Made by a program: the position numbers and the translations under genes
Assembly (NCBI GenBank): GCA_943842245.1
Contig: CALTAJ010000002.1
Coordinates: 707,596 to 771,595, forward strand
Direction of reading: 5' to 3'
DNA length: 64,000 nt
From: an uncultured Flavobacteriaceae bacterium
GTDB taxonomy: Bacteria > Bacteroidota > Bacteroidia > Flavobacteriales > Flavobacteriaceae
Notes under the pieces: generated by a model
Seen by the model: the letters and a program-made list of their open reading frames with translations, nothing else
The model's database searches: none
Told to the model about the DNA's origin: nothing
Shown here: positions 8,621 to 16,914 of the stretch, one piece after another
Numbering within the stretch: position 1 is the first letter of the stretch
How the letters are laid out: each line of letters begins with the position of its first letter

Positions 8621-9880
8621 ATGTTTGCACTTGTAGATTGTAATAATTTTTATGCTTCTTGTGAACGAGTTTTTCAGCCTCAGTGGAAAGAAAAACCTGT
8701 AGTTATTCTCTCAAATAATGATGGCTGTGTCATTGCACGTAGCAACGAAGCAAAGGCCTTAGGAATTCCCATGGGAGCACCTGCTTTTAAATACAAAGCA
8801 CAATTCAAACGTCAAAAAATTAAAGTTTTTTCTTCTAACTACCCCCTCTACGGGGACATGAGTAGTCGGGTAATGTCTATCTTGGAAAGATATACACCCA
8901 ATATTGAATTATATAGTATTGATGAAGCATTTTTACAATTCAAAGGCTTTGACCTTTTTGACTTACAAAAAGAAGGAATGAAAATGCAAAAACAAATTAA
9001 AAAATGGACAGGAATACCTGTTTCTGTAGGAATAGCACCTAGTAAAGCTTTAGCAAAAATTGCTAATAAAATCGCCAAAAAATTTGCCGTAAAAACAGGA
9101 GGCGTTTATTCTATTGATACAGAAGAGAAGCGTATCAAGGCACTCAAATGGACGTCTATATCTGATGTTTGGGGCATAGGCCGCCAACACTTTCAGCAAC
9201 TTGAAGCTATAGGAGTTGCGAATGCTTGGCAATTTAGCCTGCTTTCGGATGATTGGGTTCGAAAACAAATGAGTGTATTGGGACTGCGTCTCAAAAAAGA
9301 TCTACAAGGTTTACCTTCCATCCAACTAGAAGAAGTTAAAGCTCCCAAAAAAGGTATCGCCACCACTCGTAGTTTTGAGGGCAACCTTATTTCTTTTTCA
9401 GACCTAGAGGAACGTGTTTCAACTTTTGCTAGCAATTGTGCCGAAAAAATGAGAAAGCAACAAAGTAGTTGCCAAGCACTTTTAGTTTTTATCCGTAGTG
9501 ATCCACACAAAAAAGATGTGATTTCTTATCGAAATAGCTGTGTGTTAACACTTCCCTATGCAACCAATTCCAGTATTATATTAAGTAGATATGCCATCTT
9601 GGGATTACGTAAAATTTTTAAAGAAAATATCGCTTATAAAAAAGCAGGAGTCATGATTATGGGGCTCTTACCTACAGAAAAACGCCAGTTGAATCTTTTC
9701 GAAAATAATAACACAAAGCATGTCGCTCTGATGAAGAGTCTCGATAAAATTCATAAACGCTTTGGACCTTATCAAATCAAATTAGCCAATCAGGATTTAA
9801 ACCGTACTTGGAAAATGAAACAACAATATCTTTCCAATCGATTTACTACAGAGCTTAAAGATGTTATTACCGTAAAATAA
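8621..9880 (+). CDS. umuC: Y-family DNA polymerase, UmuC subunit
   Basis: Catalytic subunit of translesion DNA polymerase V. With start ATG at 8621 the protein is 419 residues and begins MFALVDCNNFYASCERVFQP, the expected UmuC start; an in-frame ATG 48 bases earlier would add a poorly conserved leader. Metal ligands of the palm: Asp6 and the pair Asp101-Glu102 in 'YSIDEAFLQF'. Then comes the helix-hairpin-helix thumb (KIANKIAKK, 'SDVWGIGRQHFQQLEAIGV') and the little-finger domain with the UmuC C-terminal part. umuD follows after 5 bases, in the reverse of the E. coli order. I see no clear SOS box upstream. Confidence 0.93.
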   Translation: MFALVDCNNFYASCERVFQPQWKEKPVVILSNNDGCVIARSNEAKALGIPMGAPAFKYKAQFKRQKIKVFSSNYPLYGDMSSRVMSILERYTPNIELYSIDEAFLQFKGFDLFDLQKEGMKMQKQIKKWTGIPVSVGIAPSKALAKIANKIAKKFAVKTGGVYSIDTEEKRIKALKWTSISDVWGIGRQHFQQLEAIGVANAWQFSLLSDDWVRKQMSVLGLRLKKDLQGLPSIQLEEVKAPKKGIATTRSFEGNLISFSDLEERVSTFASNCAEKMRKQQSSCQALLVFIRSDPHKKDVISYRNSCVLTLPYATNSSIILSRYAILGLRKIFKENIAYKKAGVMIMGLLPTEKRQLNLFENNNTKHVALMKSLDKIHKRFGPYQIKLANQDLNRTWKMKQQYLSNRFTTELKDVITVK

Positions 9881-9885
9881 AATCG

Positions 9886-10317
9886 ATGCAAAATAAAAAG
9901 TTAATCTTTTTTCACCCCAATCAAGATGCAAAAAAGCAAATGCACTTAGCCCAAGGGGGTGTTTCAGCAGGATTTCCATCACCCGCTGATGACTTTAAAG
10001 AGCTACGAATTAGCATTGATCAAGAAGTAGTGCGCAATGAAGAAGCTACTTTTTATGCACGAGTATCTGGAGAATCAATGCAAGGGGCAGGTCTAGATCA
10101 TGGTGATCTTTTGGTCATAGATCGAAGTATAGAACCAAAAGATAATAAAATAGCAGTGTGTTTTATAGACGGATCATTCACGGTGAAACGATTAAAAGTA
10201 GAAGTAGATTGCGTATATCTAATGCCTGAAAATAAAAACTATGAACCGATTAAAGTGAGTGAAGATCAAGAACTCTTGATTTGGGGTATAGTAACCTATG
10301 TAGTTAAAAAAGTATAA
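9886..10317 (+). CDS. umuD: UmuD-like S24 peptidase (translesion synthesis subunit)
   Basis: 143 residues. UmuD cleaves itself on the RecA filament and the cut form joins UmuC. All key elements align with E. coli UmuD with a constant shift of four residues: cleavage site Ala28-Gly29 in 'VSAGFPSPADDF' (Cys24-Gly25 in E. coli), nucleophile Ser64 in 'RVSGESMQGAG' and Lys101 in 'GSFTVKRL'. The gene starts 5 bases after umuC. No N-terminal DNA-binding domain is present, so it is not LexA. The 3' end is only 5 bases from the convergent TetR gene. Confidence 0.93.
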   Translation: MQNKKLIFFHPNQDAKKQMHLAQGGVSAGFPSPADDFKELRISIDQEVVRNEEATFYARVSGESMQGAGLDHGDLLVIDRSIEPKDNKIAVCFIDGSFTVKRLKVEVDCVYLMPENKNYEPIKVSEDQELLIWGIVTYVVKKV

Positions 10318-10322
10318 CAAAT

Positions 10323-10928
10323 TTACTCCATCAATACCTTATGAAATAATTTGGCTAAAAAAGTTGCTAATTGATTATTACTAAAGTTTATGTTTGTGGT
10401 ATGTGTCGCTAAAAAGAGCTCAGGTGGTGACCCTACTAGCATAAAGCTTAACAAAAGGAATTCATATTTTTCAGTAAAAGCTTTAATTTTAAAATCAGAT
10501 TTAAGGTCACGATTAAGATTCTTGACGATGGTTTTGACGACATTACTTTGGTAAGAACTTTGCCGAATATGCGCTTGATTTAGAATATGAAATTGAATCA
10601 TCTCAGGAGTTCCTATTAATTCAAAATAGTTTTTGAAGGTACCATAAAGATAGTCGTATACGTTTTTACTGTCTCTTCGTGTTTGTTGAATTGCTCCTTT
10701 TATATTTTGATTGAGTTCTTCGATTAAAGCATCAAAAAGTTTTTGTGTATCAGGAAAATAATTGTAGAATGTACCTCTAGCAATTTCACTTTTTTCAACA
10801 ATATGGGCTACTGTAGTTTTTTCAAATCCACTCGAAGAAAATAAGGCTAAACCTTCTTTCATGAGTCGCTCTCGAACCTTTTGTTTTTGAACATCTCGTT
10901 TTCCTAATAGTGATATCGATTCACTCAA
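10323..10928 (-). CDS. TetR-family regulator, candidate repressor of beta-oxidation genes
   Basis: TetR/AcrR DNA-binding domain at the N-terminus ('GLALFSSSGFEKTTVAHIVEKSEIARGTFYNYF'-type helix-turn-helix in two parts) with a ligand-binding helical C-terminus. I chose the TTG at 10926-10928, one base after the thiolase TAG (TAGTTTG), giving 201 residues. An in-frame ATG at 10994 would lie 65 bases inside the thiolase gene and add 22 residues with no family likeness. It is the third gene of the fadB-fadA operon, so it probably represses its own operon through the palindrome at 14539-14563; acyl-CoA is the natural guess for the ligand. This last part is inference. Confidence 0.85.
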   Translation of the reverse strand: MSESISLLGKRDVQKQKVRERLMKEGLALFSSSGFEKTTVAHIVEKSEIARGTFYNYFPDTQKLFDALIEELNQNIKGAIQQTRRDSKNVYDYLYGTFKNYFELIGTPEMIQFHILNQAHIRQSSYQSNVVKTIVKNLNRDLKSDFKIKAFTEKYEFLLLSFMLVGSPPELFLATHTTNINFSNNQLATFLAKLFHKVLME

Positions 10929-10929
10929 A

Positions 10930-12099
10930 CTACAAGCGCTCAAAAATTCCTGCGATTCCTTGACCTCCTCCAACACAGGCTGTAACCATTCCATAGCGTT
11001 GACCTCTTAACTTCATCTCTTCCAAAAGCTGTATACTTAACTTTGCTCCAGTGCATCCTAAAGGATGGCCTAAAGCTAAAGCTCCACCGTTAACATTGAC
11101 TGTTTCTGGATTAAGTCTAGCCTCTTGAATAACAGCAAGAGCTTGAGCAGCAAATGCTTCATTAAGTTCAGTTTGTTCTATATCAGAAAGTTTTAAACCT
11201 GCTTGCTTTATTGCTTTAGGGATAGCAACACAAGGACCAATTCCCATGTATAAAGGTTCAACTCCTCCAACTGAACATGCTACTAGTCTTGCTATTGGTG
11301 TTAAATTTAATTTTTTAACTATTGCCTCACTTACTATAAGGGTAAAAGCAGCCCCATCTGAGGTTTGGGAAGAATTTCCTGCAGTTATTACTCCTCCTTT
11401 TTTAAAAACAGGCCGAAGTTTTGCTAAACCATTTATTGTAGTATCTCTGCGAACACCCTCATCCATCGAAACGATATGACTAGTTGTTATTTTTTTACCA
11501 TCCTTAACGAAAACATCCTCTACCTCTATAGGTACAATTTGATCATTAAACTTTCCATTATCAATTGCTACTGCTGCTTTTTTATGAGATTCATAAGCAA
11601 ATTTGTCCGCTGACTCACGGGTTATTTCATATTTTGCAGAAACAGCTTCAGCTGTATGACCCATGCCAACGTGATAATTTAAATTTTCTAGATTGGCCTT
11701 GTAGCTGGGTGATAACTTGTACCCCGTCATTGGAATCATGCTCATGCTTTCGATACCACCAGCAATATATATATCCCCAAAACCAGCCTTAACTTTTGAC
11801 ACTGCCTGAGAAATAGCCTCTAATCCAGAGGCACAGTATCGATTTATAGTAACCCCTGGTACTTCTTTGCCTAATGATCGAGCAGAAATTAATCTTCCGA
11901 TCTGAAGCCCTTGCTCTCCCTCGGGATTAGCGCATCCTACAATTACATCATCAACAGTTTTAGGATCAATTTCAGGAACTGTTGTCATCATATGCTTTAT
12001 TACATCTACCGCCAAATCATCTGAACGATAATTTTTGAATCCTCCTTTTTTAGCTTTTCCAATGGCTGAGCGATAGCCTTTTATAATGTATGCTTCCAT
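10930..12099 (-). CDS. fadA: Acetyl-CoA C-acyltransferase (3-ketoacyl-CoA thiolase)
   Basis: 389 residues. Last step of fatty-acid beta-oxidation: thiolytic cleavage of 3-ketoacyl-CoA to acetyl-CoA and a shortened acyl-CoA. The thiolase triad is complete: Cys89 in 'NRYCASGLEAI', His345 in 'GGALALGHPLGCTGA' and Cys375 in 'VTACVGGGQGI'. It begins 3 bases after the fadB-like gene stops, as in a two-subunit trifunctional complex. A biosynthetic acetoacetyl-CoA thiolase would look similar, but the partner gene makes the catabolic role most likely. Confidence 0.93.
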   Translation of the reverse strand: MEAYIIKGYRSAIGKAKKGGFKNYRSDDLAVDVIKHMMTTVPEIDPKTVDDVIVGCANPEGEQGLQIGRLISARSLGKEVPGVTINRYCASGLEAISQAVSKVKAGFGDIYIAGGIESMSMIPMTGYKLSPSYKANLENLNYHVGMGHTAEAVSAKYEITRESADKFAYESHKKAAVAIDNGKFNDQIVPIEVEDVFVKDGKKITTSHIVSMDEGVRRDTTINGLAKLRPVFKKGGVITAGNSSQTSDGAAFTLIVSEAIVKKLNLTPIARLVACSVGGVEPLYMGIGPCVAIPKAIKQAGLKLSDIEQTELNEAFAAQALAVIQEARLNPETVNVNGGALALGHPLGCTGAKLSIQLLEEMKLRGQRYGMVTACVGGGQGIAGIFERL

Positions 12100-12102
12100 A
12101 AT

Positions 12103-14505
12103 TTAATTTCTTAAAGGTTTATTATTCATTAATAAATATTGAATTCGATCTAATGTTTTTTGATTCCCTAAAAGACTCATAAAACCTTCTCGTTCGATAT
12201 CTAATAGATATTGCTCACTTACCTGTTGTGGAGCAGTTAAATCTCCTCCACACAACACATAAGCAATCTTACGAGCAATTTCGACATCATAGTCTGACAT
12301 ATATTCTCCCATTCTAAATTCATTGATTGCAGAATATAAAACACCCATCCCTGATCTTCCTAAAACTTGAATATTTTCTCTTGCTGATGGCGGAGTATAA
12401 TTTTTAGATAATTTTAAAACTTTTTCTTTTGCTAAACCAATATTCATTTGGGTATTAACACAAACTTCATCTCTACCTTTTTTTAAATAATTTAGATCAA
12501 AAGCCTCATATGCTGAAGTGGATACTGCTGCGGTAGCAATTGATTTAAAATAATTAATCAAAGTGGGCGATTGAACATCTCCTTCAAAGAAATCATCCGA
12601 GGCCCGAAGAGCAAATTCTTTTGTTCCACCACCCCCTGGAAGAAGCCCCACTCCCACTTCAACTAATCCAATATAAGATTCAGAGGCATAAATTCCTGCG
12701 TCACAATGCATAGCAATTTCACAACCACCCCCAAAAACATATCCCTGAGTTGCCACAACAACAGGAATTTTTGAAGTACGAATTCTCATATTTATTTGCT
12801 GAAAATCGTCTACAAAGCGTTCCAATTGATCAAATTGTTTTTGCATAGCAATCATTCCAATATTCATGAGATTTGCCCCTACCGAAAATTGTTTAGCATT
12901 ATTACCAATTACTAAACCCTTCCAATTTTCATTTTCGGCAATTTCTAGAACCTCAATTAAGGCTTTTCCGACTCCCTCACCAATAGAATTACTTTTTCCT
13001 GTAAATTCTAAACAAAGAACTCCATCACCTATATCATGAACAATGCTTTCACTGTTTTTAACTATGGGTGATTGTGATCTAAAACTATCAAGGATCATAA
13101 AGGACTCCATACCCGGAATACTCTGATAATTTTTTGTTTCAATATTATAATATTTCTTTTGGCCTTCTTCAAATTTATAAAATTGTGTTTTACCATTAGC
13201 CTTCATTTCCCTTATCCAATCTGGAATTTCAGCACCAACTTTTTCTATCAAGTTAATTCCCGAGTCAAGACCAATTAGATCCCAATACTCAAAAGGACCA
13301 AAATCCCAAAAATAACCTGTCCGCATTGCATCGTCTACAGGGAAGTATTGATCTGAAATTTCTGGAACACGAGCTGCAGCATAGCTTAATAACTGACCAA
13401 AGTATTCAGCGAAAAACTTACTATGTTTAGTATCTCCATTAACAATGTACTGCAATCTTTTGTCCATCAATTCCATCCCTTTAGCAGTTTTAACAAAATC
13501 TATTTTGGGACGTATTGCAGGCTCATATTTCAGAGTCTTTATATTGAGAGCGTTTATAATAGTCTTTCCTTTATCATCTTTTTGGGATGTTTTTTCGTAG
13601 AAACCTTTACCTGTTTTATTTCCCAAAAATTTATTTTCTAAAAGAAACTTCATGAATTCTAATTCTGGACGATCCTTTAATTGTTCAATGTAATTGTCAT
13701 TTTTAACATTTTCAACTACAAAACGACTTACATTATCTCCAGTATCTAATCCAACTAAATCTTGTAATCGAAATGTGGCTGAACTTGGGCGTCCAATTAA
13801 TGATCCTGTCATGGCATCAACCTCTTCAATTCCAAATTTGTATTTTTCTGTAAGTAATGTCATTTCAGTAGCAGACATAACTCCAATCCGATTTCCAATA
13901 AAAGCTGGAGTATCTTTACACAAAACAGTTTGTTTTCCAAGTGTTACTTTACCAAATTCCATAAAGAAATCAATTACTTCCTTATGTGTCTCTTCAATAG
14001 GAATGATTTCTAATAATTTTAAATATCGTACTGGATTAAAAAAATGAGTACCACAAAAACATGATTTAAAATCATCTGAACAATCTTGAGCTAATAAATT
14101 AATTGGAATACTAGAAGTGTTTGAACTTACAAGACTTCCATTTTTACGATGCTTATCAACTTTTTTAAAAATTTGTTTTTTTATTTCTAGGTTTTCAACT
14201 ACGACTTCAATAATCCAATCAGATTCAGAAATTTTATCAAAATCATCTTCAAAATTTCCAGTTTTTATTCTAGAGGTAAATGATTTGTGGTATAAGGGAG
14301 CTGGCTTAGATTTAATTGTTTTCTGAAGAGCAGAATTCACCAATTTATTTCGATGGAATTTGCTTTTAGAATCGTTATCACTAAGTTTAGGAGTGACTAT
14401 ATCTAACATTATTACATCCATCCCAACATTAGCTAAATGACAAGCAATTCCAGAACCCATAACACCGGATCCAAGAACGGCTACTTTTTTAGGTCGATAG
14501 TTCAT
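12103..14505 (-). CDS. fadB: 3-hydroxyacyl-CoA dehydrogenase / enoyl-CoA hydratase fusion
   Basis: 800 residues that carry out hydration of enoyl-CoA and NAD oxidation of 3-hydroxyacyl-CoA. The dehydrogenase part comes first: Rossmann loop 'VAVLGSGVMGSGIACHLANVG' (about 9-29), 'SNTSSIPI', 'CGTHFFNPVRYLKLLEII', 'DTPAFIGNRIG'. The hydratase part is C-terminal (about 500-720) with both catalytic Glu sites in 'GGGCEIAMHCDAG' and 'YIGLVEVGVGLLPGGGG'. This order is opposite to E. coli FadB. The oxyanion loop reads FSVGANL instead of the usual FSxGxDL/FSAGANL. First gene of the operon with fadA and the TetR gene; the palindromic operator is 33 bases upstream. Confidence 0.93.
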   Translation of the reverse strand: MNYRPKKVAVLGSGVMGSGIACHLANVGMDVIMLDIVTPKLSDNDSKSKFHRNKLVNSALQKTIKSKPAPLYHKSFTSRIKTGNFEDDFDKISESDWIIEVVVENLEIKKQIFKKVDKHRKNGSLVSSNTSSIPINLLAQDCSDDFKSCFCGTHFFNPVRYLKLLEIIPIEETHKEVIDFFMEFGKVTLGKQTVLCKDTPAFIGNRIGVMSATEMTLLTEKYKFGIEEVDAMTGSLIGRPSSATFRLQDLVGLDTGDNVSRFVVENVKNDNYIEQLKDRPELEFMKFLLENKFLGNKTGKGFYEKTSQKDDKGKTIINALNIKTLKYEPAIRPKIDFVKTAKGMELMDKRLQYIVNGDTKHSKFFAEYFGQLLSYAAARVPEISDQYFPVDDAMRTGYFWDFGPFEYWDLIGLDSGINLIEKVGAEIPDWIREMKANGKTQFYKFEEGQKKYYNIETKNYQSIPGMESFMILDSFRSQSPIVKNSESIVHDIGDGVLCLEFTGKSNSIGEGVGKALIEVLEIAENENWKGLVIGNNAKQFSVGANLMNIGMIAMQKQFDQLERFVDDFQQINMRIRTSKIPVVVATQGYVFGGGCEIAMHCDAGIYASESYIGLVEVGVGLLPGGGGTKEFALRASDDFFEGDVQSPTLINYFKSIATAAVSTSAYEAFDLNYLKKGRDEVCVNTQMNIGLAKEKVLKLSKNYTPPSARENIQVLGRSGMGVLYSAINEFRMGEYMSDYDVEIARKIAYVLCGGDLTAPQQVSEQYLLDIEREGFMSLLGNQKTLDRIQYLLMNNKPLRN

Positions 14506-14538
14506 TTTTACATATTTTTAAAAGTCTAAACTAATTAA

Positions 14539-14563
14539 AAAAAGTGACACCGTGTCACTTTTT
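14539..14563. promoter_or_regulatory. Palindromic operator between fadB and SCP2 gene
   Basis: A perfect inverted repeat with 12-base arms around a central C: AAAAAGTGACAC-C-GTGTCACTTTTT. It lies 33 bases before the fadB start and 28 bases before the SCP2 start, so one bound dimer could control both directions. A near copy is at 52731-52759 before etfB. The shape fits a TetR-family site, and a TetR gene is in the fad operon. Confidence 0.75.
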
Positions 14564-14591
14564 ATTTATACTTTTAAATAAAATAAAAATT

Positions 14592-14888
14592 ATGAGTCTA
14601 GAAAACATGGTTTCCCAATTCGAGAAAAAAGCTTCAAGTGCATCACCAATTGGCGGTTCTATAAAATTTGAAGTAGATGGGCAAGGAATATTAATTGATG
14701 GTTCAGGTGATTCAAATACCGTAAAAGCTTCAGATGAAGAGGCAGATTGTACAATTAGTTTAACTGCAGAAGTACTAGAAAAACTTAGGGACGGAGAAAT
14801 CAATCCCATGATGGCAGTTATGGGTGGTCAAATAAAAATTACTGGTGATATGGGACTAGCAATGAAGGTTCAGTCATTAATGGGCTAA
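14592..14888 (+). CDS. SCP2 sterol-binding domain protein
   Basis: 98 residues, one SCP2 (sterol carrier protein 2) domain. This fold binds acyl-CoA or lipids in a hydrophobic tunnel; stand-alone SCP2 proteins often sit with beta-oxidation genes. Visible: 'IKFEVDGQGILIDGSG', 'EADCTISLTAEVLEKLRDGEINPMMAVMGGQIKITGDMGLAMKV', which is the typical SCP2 C-terminal half. The ATG at 14592 is chosen; an upstream in-frame ATG at 14544 lies inside the palindrome and gives a leader without family match. It diverges from fadB and shares the operator, so acyl-CoA carriage is a reasonable inferred role. Confidence 0.88.
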   Translation: MSLENMVSQFEKKASSASPIGGSIKFEVDGQGILIDGSGDSNTVKASDEEADCTISLTAEVLEKLRDGEINPMMAVMGGQIKITGDMGLAMKVQSLMG

Positions 14889-14932
14889 TGCTTTAATTTA
14901 TACCATATTTTAAATTATTTACCTTTTTATTA

Positions 14933-16267
14933 TCATCTTAATTCAATTTGAATCACAGTATCTATATCATTTTTCGAAATTTTTGAAACATCAATAGCTA
15001 AGCCGAAATTATCATTCTTGAAAGGTAATTTTAAGTTAGTTTTCATATCATAAATACCCTCAATTTTAACTGGTACTTTGTTTGCATGAATTATATCGAT
15101 TCTGGGATTAAGTAAGTGTAAATAGACTGTTTTTCCTTTTTGAGTTGAAACATAATTATCATTTGGAGGAATTGGTCCTTCACGTGTGCCATAAATTGTT
15201 TTACCATTTTTCTTTAACCAATCACCAATTGCTCTTAAGGAAGATTCGTGTTTTGGTTGAATTTTTCCGTTAGGCATAGGACCAACATTAAGTAGCATGT
15301 TACTCCCATAGCCTGCAGCTTTAATTAAATAATGAATGAGTTCCTTCTCAGATTTGTGCTTTCGGTCTTGAAGATTAAAACCCCAAGATCCATTTATTGT
15401 TTCACAAACTTCAAGAGGCACAGTTCCAATTTGGTCCGCAGGTGTGCCCCAGCCAGTTGAATTATTTCCTGGCAAATCTTTTTCAAACATTTGAAAGTCC
15501 TCCCCATTAATAACTCCAATATGGTGATTGTTTCCAATTAGAGCTTGAGGCTGCATCTGATGAATCATTCCATAGATTTCATCATAATGCCAGTCAACTT
15601 TAAGTCCTCCGAATTTTTTTCCGTCCCATTCTTTTTGATCCCAGTGACCATCAAACCAAATTCCACCAATCTCTCCATAATTTGTAAGTAATTCTTTTAG
15701 TTGGGACTTCATAAAGACTATATACTCTTCCCAATTTCCCTCTCCACGACCAAGAATTCCATTTCCTGTTCTTCCCCTAGGAAAATAGTCATTACGATTC
15801 CAATCTAATAAAGAATAATAAAAAAATAACTTTATTCCTTGTTTTCTGCATTCTTCAGCTAACATTTTTAAAATATCTTTTCCATAAGGTGTTGCATCTA
15901 CTATATCGTATTCAGTTGCCTTAGAATCAAACATCGAAAATCCGTCATGATGTCGACTTGTAATAGTTATATATTTCATTCCAGCATCCTTGGCAATAGA
16001 AACCCATTCTTTAGGATCAAAATTAATGGGATTAAAAAAACTAGGGAGTTTTTCGTATTCTTCAATACTTATATTTTGATTGTTCATTACCCATTCTCCA
16101 TCCCCTAAAACACTGTAGACACCCCAGTGGACAAAAAGTCCAAATCTGGCGTCTTGAAACCACTCTCTAGCTTCAAGATTTTCAGTAGTTGGTTGATATT
16201 CTTGAGCATTAAATGAAAAGGAAATAAGAAAAGTGAAAATAAAAAAATAAGGAAATAAAAGTCTCAT
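14933..16267 (-). CDS. Secreted GH29 alpha-L-fucosidase
   Basis: 444 residues. Signal peptide about 1-21 (ends SFSFNAQ). GH29 enzymes remove alpha-linked L-fucose from glycans with a retaining mechanism. Family marks: 'WFQDARFGLFVHWGVYSV' (37-53), 'TSRHHDGFSMF' (103-113), 'YYSLLDW' and the nucleophile Asp206 in 'GGIWFDGHWDQ'; the C-terminal part 'NMLLNVGPMPNGKI' is also typical. It sits with other secreted genes on the same strand (DUF2911 and an endonuclease/phosphatase protein), gap 61 bases. Fucose-rich algal polysaccharides are a likely natural source, by inference. Confidence 0.92.
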   Translation of the reverse strand: MRLLFPYFFIFTFLISFSFNAQEYQPTTENLEAREWFQDARFGLFVHWGVYSVLGDGEWVMNNQNISIEEYEKLPSFFNPINFDPKEWVSIAKDAGMKYITITSRHHDGFSMFDSKATEYDIVDATPYGKDILKMLAEECRKQGIKLFFYYSLLDWNRNDYFPRGRTGNGILGRGEGNWEEYIVFMKSQLKELLTNYGEIGGIWFDGHWDQKEWDGKKFGGLKVDWHYDEIYGMIHQMQPQALIGNNHHIGVINGEDFQMFEKDLPGNNSTGWGTPADQIGTVPLEVCETINGSWGFNLQDRKHKSEKELIHYLIKAAGYGSNMLLNVGPMPNGKIQPKHESSLRAIGDWLKKNGKTIYGTREGPIPPNDNYVSTQKGKTVYLHLLNPRIDIIHANKVPVKIEGIYDMKTNLKLPFKNDNFGLAIDVSKISKNDIDTVIQIELR

Positions 16268-16328
16268 AACTATATTGTATTAATCAATTTTTACTAAATG
16301 ACGAAGTCTTAAAAACAGAACTTAAGCT

Positions 16329-16859
16329 TTATAACGTGAATTTTAATATACCCCTATATGTTCCCCATCCAAAATGAAGATCCATCGCACTATCACTACT
16401 TTTCTTAAAAATCATTGAAAAAGCTTCAAGCGAATCATCATCTTTCAAAAGTGGAACTGAAACTCTAGCTACATCGAGATCTTTATTATAGCTATATGCT
16501 CCCCAAACATGAGTAGCTTTATTTATTATTAGAGTCATCTGTCCTTCCGCGGGAATAGCATACATCGTATAAGAACCAATATCTATTGTAGTTTCGCCAA
16601 CTCTCATAGGAACAAAAAGAGTTAATTCGGTAGACTCATTAGCTCCCATTCTCCATATTTTCCCTTTAGGGACTAAAGATTCATATGCTCTACCTTTAAG
16701 TTGAGGACGACTATATAGAATTCGTGCCCATTTTCCTTGACCACGGTTTTCTGGATATTCAATCATATCCAAAGGACTCTTGTCTAGTCCTTTAAATTCC
16801 TGAGCTTTAACTATGCTTACAATAGTAAGGGTTAAAATTAAAATAAATAAATTTTTCAT
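16329..16859 (-). CDS. DUF2911 family secreted protein
   Basis: 176 residues with signal peptide about 1-19 (ends VKAQ). The whole mature part is the DUF2911 domain: 'RILYSRPQLKGRAYESLVPKGKIWRMGANESTELT', 'IDIGSYTMYAIP', 'HVWGAYSYNKDLDVARVSVP'. The function of DUF2911 is not known to me. The N-terminal part reads 'LDKSPLDMIEYP'. It lies 55 bases after the endonuclease/phosphatase gene and 61 bases before the fucosidase on the same strand, so joint transcription is possible. Confidence 0.85.
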   Translation of the reverse strand: MKNLFILILTLTIVSIVKAQEFKGLDKSPLDMIEYPENRGQGKWARILYSRPQLKGRAYESLVPKGKIWRMGANESTELTLFVPMRVGETTIDIGSYTMYAIPAEGQMTLIINKATHVWGAYSYNKDLDVARVSVPLLKDDDSLEAFSMIFKKSSDSAMDLHFGWGTYRGILKFTL

Positions 16860-16914
16860 AATTATGTTTTTTACAATATAAAAACAAGTTATTTAATAAA
16901 GTGTAAAAAGTCTG

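Noticed and set aside
14544-14591. Longer start for the SCP2 gene
   Set aside because: The ATG lies in the operator palindrome, and the added residues do not match the domain.
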